Source: RPQJ01 sp963732415
GTDB lineage: Bacteria > Pseudomonadota > Gammaproteobacteria > Steroidobacterales > Steroidobacteraceae
NCBI GenBank assembly: GCA_963732415.1
Contig: CAVSZK010000007.1
Location: 1-64,000, forward strand
Direction: 5' to 3'
DNA length: 64,000 nt
Shown here: positions 61,014-64,000 of the stretch, one piece after another
Numbering within the stretch: position 1 is the first letter of the stretch
How the letters are laid out: each line of letters starts with the position of its first letter
Program-made: the position numbers and the translations under genes
Notes under the pieces: generated by a model
The model's input: only the letters and a program-made list of their open reading frames with translations
Told to the model about the DNA's origin: nothing
Databases searched by the model: none

Positions 61014-64000
61014 ATGACCACCAATCCCAGCCGTCCGACCACCCGCCCCGGCAAGCAGGGTCTCTATGACCCGCAGTTCGAGCACGATGCCTGCGGCGTC
61101 GGTTTCGTGGCCAATATCAAGGGTCACAAGTCCCACCGTATCCTCGAGCAGGCGATCCAGGTACTGAAGAACCTCGACCATCGAGGCGCCTGCGGCAGCG
61201 AGGTCAATACTGGCGATGGCGCGGGCGTGCTGCTGCAGATGCCCCACGCATTCAACGAGGAAGTCTGCCGCAAGGCGCGGATCCCTCTGCCCCCGGCCGG
61301 CCAGTACGGCAGCGGCATCATCTTCCTGCCGCGCAACGCGACAGTGCGCAGGGCCATCGAGCAGAGGTTCGAGCAGGTCGTGCAGTCCGAAGGCCAGCAC
61401 GTGATCGGCTGGCGCACGGTGCCGACCGTGAACTCGATGCTGGGCGAGACGGCACGCTCCTGTGAACCGTTCATGCGGCAGGTGTTCATACGCCGTGATG
61501 CCGGAATCACCGACGAACTGGACTTCGAACGCAAGCTCTACGTCATCCGCAAGCGGGCCTACAACGAGATCCGTACCTCGACGCTGGCGGGATCGGAATA
61601 CTGGTACGTCGTCAGCCTCTCCGCGCGCACCTTCGTCTTCAAGGGCATGCTGCTCACGACGCAGCTCGACCAGTACTTCACGGACCTGCACAACCCCGCG
61701 ATCGAGACGGCGCTCGCGCTGGTGCACTCGCGGTTCAGCACCAACACCTTCCCGAGCTGGGACCGCGCCCATCCGTGCCGGTACGTCGCCCACAACGGCG
61801 AGATCAACACGGTGCGCGGCAATTCGAACTGGATGCACGCCCGCGAGGCGCGTTTCGAGTCGGAACTGTTCGGTGACGACATCGAGAAGATCTCGCCGAT
61901 CATCAACCCAAACGGCAGCGACTCGGGCATGTTCGACAACTCGCTCGAGCTGCTCTATCTCGCGGGTCGCTCGCTGCCGCACGCGATGATGATGATGATC
62001 CCGGAGCCGTGGTCCGGCCACCAGGGCATGGACGACGACAAGCGCGCTTTCTACCAGTTCCACTCCAACCTGATGGAGCCCTGGGACGGACCGGCCTCGA
62101 TCGTCTTCACGGACGGCAGGCAGATCGGCGCCGTCCTGGACCGAAACGGCCTGCGGCCCACGCGCTACTACGTCACCAACGATGACCTGGTGGTGCTGGC
62201 CTCCGAGGCCGGCGTGCTCGACGTGCCGCCGGAGGACGTCGTGCAGAAGGGACGACTGCAGCCCGGCCGCATGTTCCTGGTGGACACCGAGCAGGGCCGC
62301 ATCGTCGACGACGATGAGATCAAGCAGTCTGTCTCGACGCAGCGCCCCTACCGGCAATGGCTCGACCAGTACCTGATCCACATCGACGACCTGCCGACCG
62401 CGCCCGAACTGCCGGCTCCGGACCACGACACGCTGCTGCAGCGCCAGGTCGCCTTCGGCTACACGTTCGAGGACGAGCGCATCGTTCTCACGCCGATGGC
62501 TCGCGACGGTATCGAGGCGGTTGGGTCAATGGGCAGCGACACTCCGCTCGCCGTGCTGTCGAACCGGCCGCGGATGCTCTATGACTATTTCAAGCAGATG
62601 TTCGCGCAGGTAACCAACCCGCCGATCGACTGCATCCGCGAGGAGCTGATCACCTCCTCGGAGACGCGACTGGGCTCGGAGGGCAACCTGCTCAACCCGC
62701 AGCCGGCCGATTGCCGCCGCCTCGAGCTCAAGTGGCCCATCATCACGAACGAGGAGTTCGCGAAGATCCGCCGCATGGACCTGCCGGGCCTCAGGGTCGG
62801 CGTGCTGCCGATCCTGTTCCGCGTAACGCGTGGCGAGAAGGGCCTCGTCAAGTCGATGGAGGAACTGCGCCTGATGGCCCGCCGCCTCATCGAGGAGGAA
62901 GAGGTCAACATCATCGTGTTGAGCGACCGCGGCGTGAACCGCGAGTTCGCGCCCATCCCGTCGCTGATGGCCGTATCGGGGCTGCATCACTTCCTGATCC
63001 GCGAGGGCCTGCGCACCCGCGTCAGCCTGGTGCTCGAGACCGGCGAGGCACGCGAAGTGCACCACTTCTCGTTGCTTATCGGCTACGGCGCGAGCGCGAT
63101 CAATCCGTATGTCGCCTTCGAGACGCTCGACCGGATGATCGCGGACGGCACGCTGAGCGGGGTCGACCACCGGACAGCCTGCAGGAATTTCGTCAAGGCA
63201 GCATCGAAGGGCGTGATCAAGGTCGCCTCGAAGATGGGGATCTCCTCGCTTCAGAGCTATCGCGGCGCCCAGATTTTCGAGGCGCTGGGACTGCGACAGG
63301 ACGTCATCGACGAATATTTCCGCTGGACGGCGTCACGAGTCGGCGGCATCGGTACCGACGTCATTGCACAGGAAGTGCTGATGCGGCACCAGGCTGCTTT
63401 CCCGGAGCGCCCGATCGAGCGCCATGCGCTGCCGGCCGGCGGCCAGTACAAGTGGCGCGCCGAAGGCGAGTATCACCTGTTCAATCCCGAGACCATCCAT
63501 CGCCTGCAGAAGGCGGTGAGAACCGGCAGCTACCAGACGTTCAAGACATACTCGCAACTGGTCAACGACCAGTCGACGAACCTCTGTACGCTGCGCGGGC
63601 TGCTCGAGTTCAAGGCCGGTGACCCGGTGCCGCTGGACGAGGTGGAGCCGGTCGAGGCCATCGTGACGCGATTCAAGACGGGCGCGATGTCCTACGGGTC
63701 GATCAGCAGTGAGGCTCACGAGACGCTGGCGATTGCGATGAACCGCATCGGCGGCAGGAGCAACACCGGCGAAGGCGGTGAGGATCCGGCTCGCTACCTT
63801 CCGATGCCGAACGGCGACTCGAAGAATTCAGCGATCAAGCAGGTCGCTTCGGGCCGCTTCGGCGTCACGAGCCACTACCTGGTGAACGCCCGCGAGCTGC
63901 AGATCAAGATGGCGCAGGGCGCGAAGCCCGGCGAGGGCGGCCAGCTGCCTGGTTCCAAGGTCTATCCCTGGGTCGCGAAGACGCGCCACACGACGGCCGG
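61014..64000 (+). CDS. gltB: Glutamate synthase large subunit, 5' part (partial)
   Basis: The frame is open from ATG 61014 to the window end (about 995 codons). After a short propeptide, Cys27 in HDACGVGFVANIKG becomes the N-terminal nucleophile of the glutaminase domain (~27-430). Residues ~480-770 are the central domain, and the FMN-binding synthase domain begins at about 850 (FKTGAMSYGSISSEAHETLAIAMNRIGGRSNTGEGGED). With GltD it makes two glutamates from glutamine and 2-oxoglutarate. The rest of the synthase, Fe-S and GXGXG domains lies beyond the window. Confidence 0.97.
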   Translation, partial: MTTNPSRPTTRPGKQGLYDPQFEHDACGVGFVANIKGHKSHRILEQAIQVLKNLDHRGACGSEVNTGDGAGVLLQMPHAFNEEVCRKARIPLPPAGQYGSGIIFLPRNATVRRAIEQRFEQVVQSEGQHVIGWRTVPTVNSMLGETARSCEPFMRQVFIRRDAGITDELDFERKLYVIRKRAYNEIRTSTLAGSEYWYVVSLSARTFVFKGMLLTTQLDQYFTDLHNPAIETALALVHSRFSTNTFPSWDRAHPCRYVAHNGEINTVRGNSNWMHAREARFESELFGDDIEKISPIINPNGSDSGMFDNSLELLYLAGRSLPHAMMMMIPEPWSGHQGMDDDKRAFYQFHSNLMEPWDGPASIVFTDGRQIGAVLDRNGLRPTRYYVTNDDLVVLASEAGVLDVPPEDVVQKGRLQPGRMFLVDTEQGRIVDDDEIKQSVSTQRPYRQWLDQYLIHIDDLPTAPELPAPDHDTLLQRQVAFGYTFEDERIVLTPMARDGIEAVGSMGSDTPLAVLSNRPRMLYDYFKQMFAQVTNPPIDCIREELITSSETRLGSEGNLLNPQPADCRRLELKWPIITNEEFAKIRRMDLPGLRVGVLPILFRVTRGEKGLVKSMEELRLMARRLIEEEEVNIIVLSDRGVNREFAPIPSLMAVSGLHHFLIREGLRTRVSLVLETGEAREVHHFSLLIGYGASAINPYVAFETLDRMIADGTLSGVDHRTACRNFVKAASKGVIKVASKMGISSLQSYRGAQIFEALGLRQDVIDEYFRWTASRVGGIGTDVIAQEVLMRHQAAFPERPIERHALPAGGQYKWRAEGEYHLFNPETIHRLQKAVRTGSYQTFKTYSQLVNDQSTNLCTLRGLLEFKAGDPVPLDEVEPVEAIVTRFKTGAMSYGSISSEAHETLAIAMNRIGGRSNTGEGGEDPARYLPMPNGDSKNSAIKQVASGRFGVTSHYLVNARELQIKMAQGAKPGEGGQLPGSKVYPWVAKTRHTTA

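Noticed and set aside
60688..61017. 109-codon frame ahead of gltB
   Set aside because: No ribosome binding site, cysteine/proline-scattered composition, and overlaps the gltB start by four bases only by chance. It is left as leader DNA.

Overview
The window is a dense stretch of a GC-rich (about two-thirds G+C by eye) Gram-negative chromosome. Outer-membrane beta-barrels, lipoproteins, an RND exporter, periplasmic c-type cytochromes and a PQQ dehydrogenase all point to a proteobacterium. The set of wax-ester-synthase-type acyltransferases, DUF1302/DUF1329 proteins and a MalT/LAL regulator would fit a gammaproteobacterium of the Steroidobacterales/Nevskiales kind; that placement is inference, because no rRNA or other marker is present. 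No tRNA, rRNA, CRISPR array, transposase gene or phage gene was seen.

Layout. (1) 1-4.0 kb: the end of a [NiFe]-hydrogenase operon (hupD, hupG, hupH and a rubredoxin-HupJ fusion), every gene overlapping the next by ATGA, with a cation:proton antiporter coupled to the last one. (2) 4.0-14 kb: envelope and miscellaneous genes: a DUF481 barrel, a damaged VOC/SRPBCC gene, a small lipoprotein, an outer-membrane protein, DUF3313, an octahaem c-type cytochrome with TPRs, a membrane protein, and a DUF885 metallopeptidase-like gene coupled to a NAD(P)-binding protein. (3) 14.1-18.6 kb: a complete 2-oxoacid:acceptor oxidoreductase (gamma, alpha, beta) whose last gene fuses a GltD-like FAD/NAD(P) module to a two-cluster ferredoxin. 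(4) 18.6-28.7 kb: two exported methyltransferase-like proteins, an OmpW-OmpA fusion, DUF2891, a VNG-repeat protein, a class IV aminotransferase with a sulfotransferase-like partner, a TauE/SafE permease and an exported amidohydrolase.

(5) 28.8-50.6 kb is the most coherent accessory region: a plus-strand operon (frameshifted TPP enzyme, BASS transporter, two SDR-type dehydrogenases, DUF2505) leading to a first WS/DGAT; a minus-strand operon DUF1302-DUF1329-Ycf48-like-RND exporter with a clear terminator; an acyl-CoA ligase, an iron alcohol dehydrogenase, two more WS/DGAT genes, an HSL-type esterase and a hemerythrin. A LAL-type LuxR regulator follows at 50.6-53.3 kb. Read together, these genes could activate acyl chains, handle alcohols, form and hydrolyse neutral esters, and export a hydrophobic product. 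(6) 53.5-64 kb: a cupin, an amidase, a PQQ quinohaemoprotein alcohol dehydrogenase, a cytochrome c lipoprotein, an AlkB-type dioxygenase, a second HSL esterase, RlpA, and the 5' part of gltB running off the window.

Non-coding structure of note: a REP-like palindrome that occurs at three gene ends and supplies Lys-stop codons; a perfect 26-bp inverted repeat; C-run/G-run palindromes upstream of both the DUF1302/acyl-ligase divergent pair and the LAL regulator gene; and two frame-disrupted genes.
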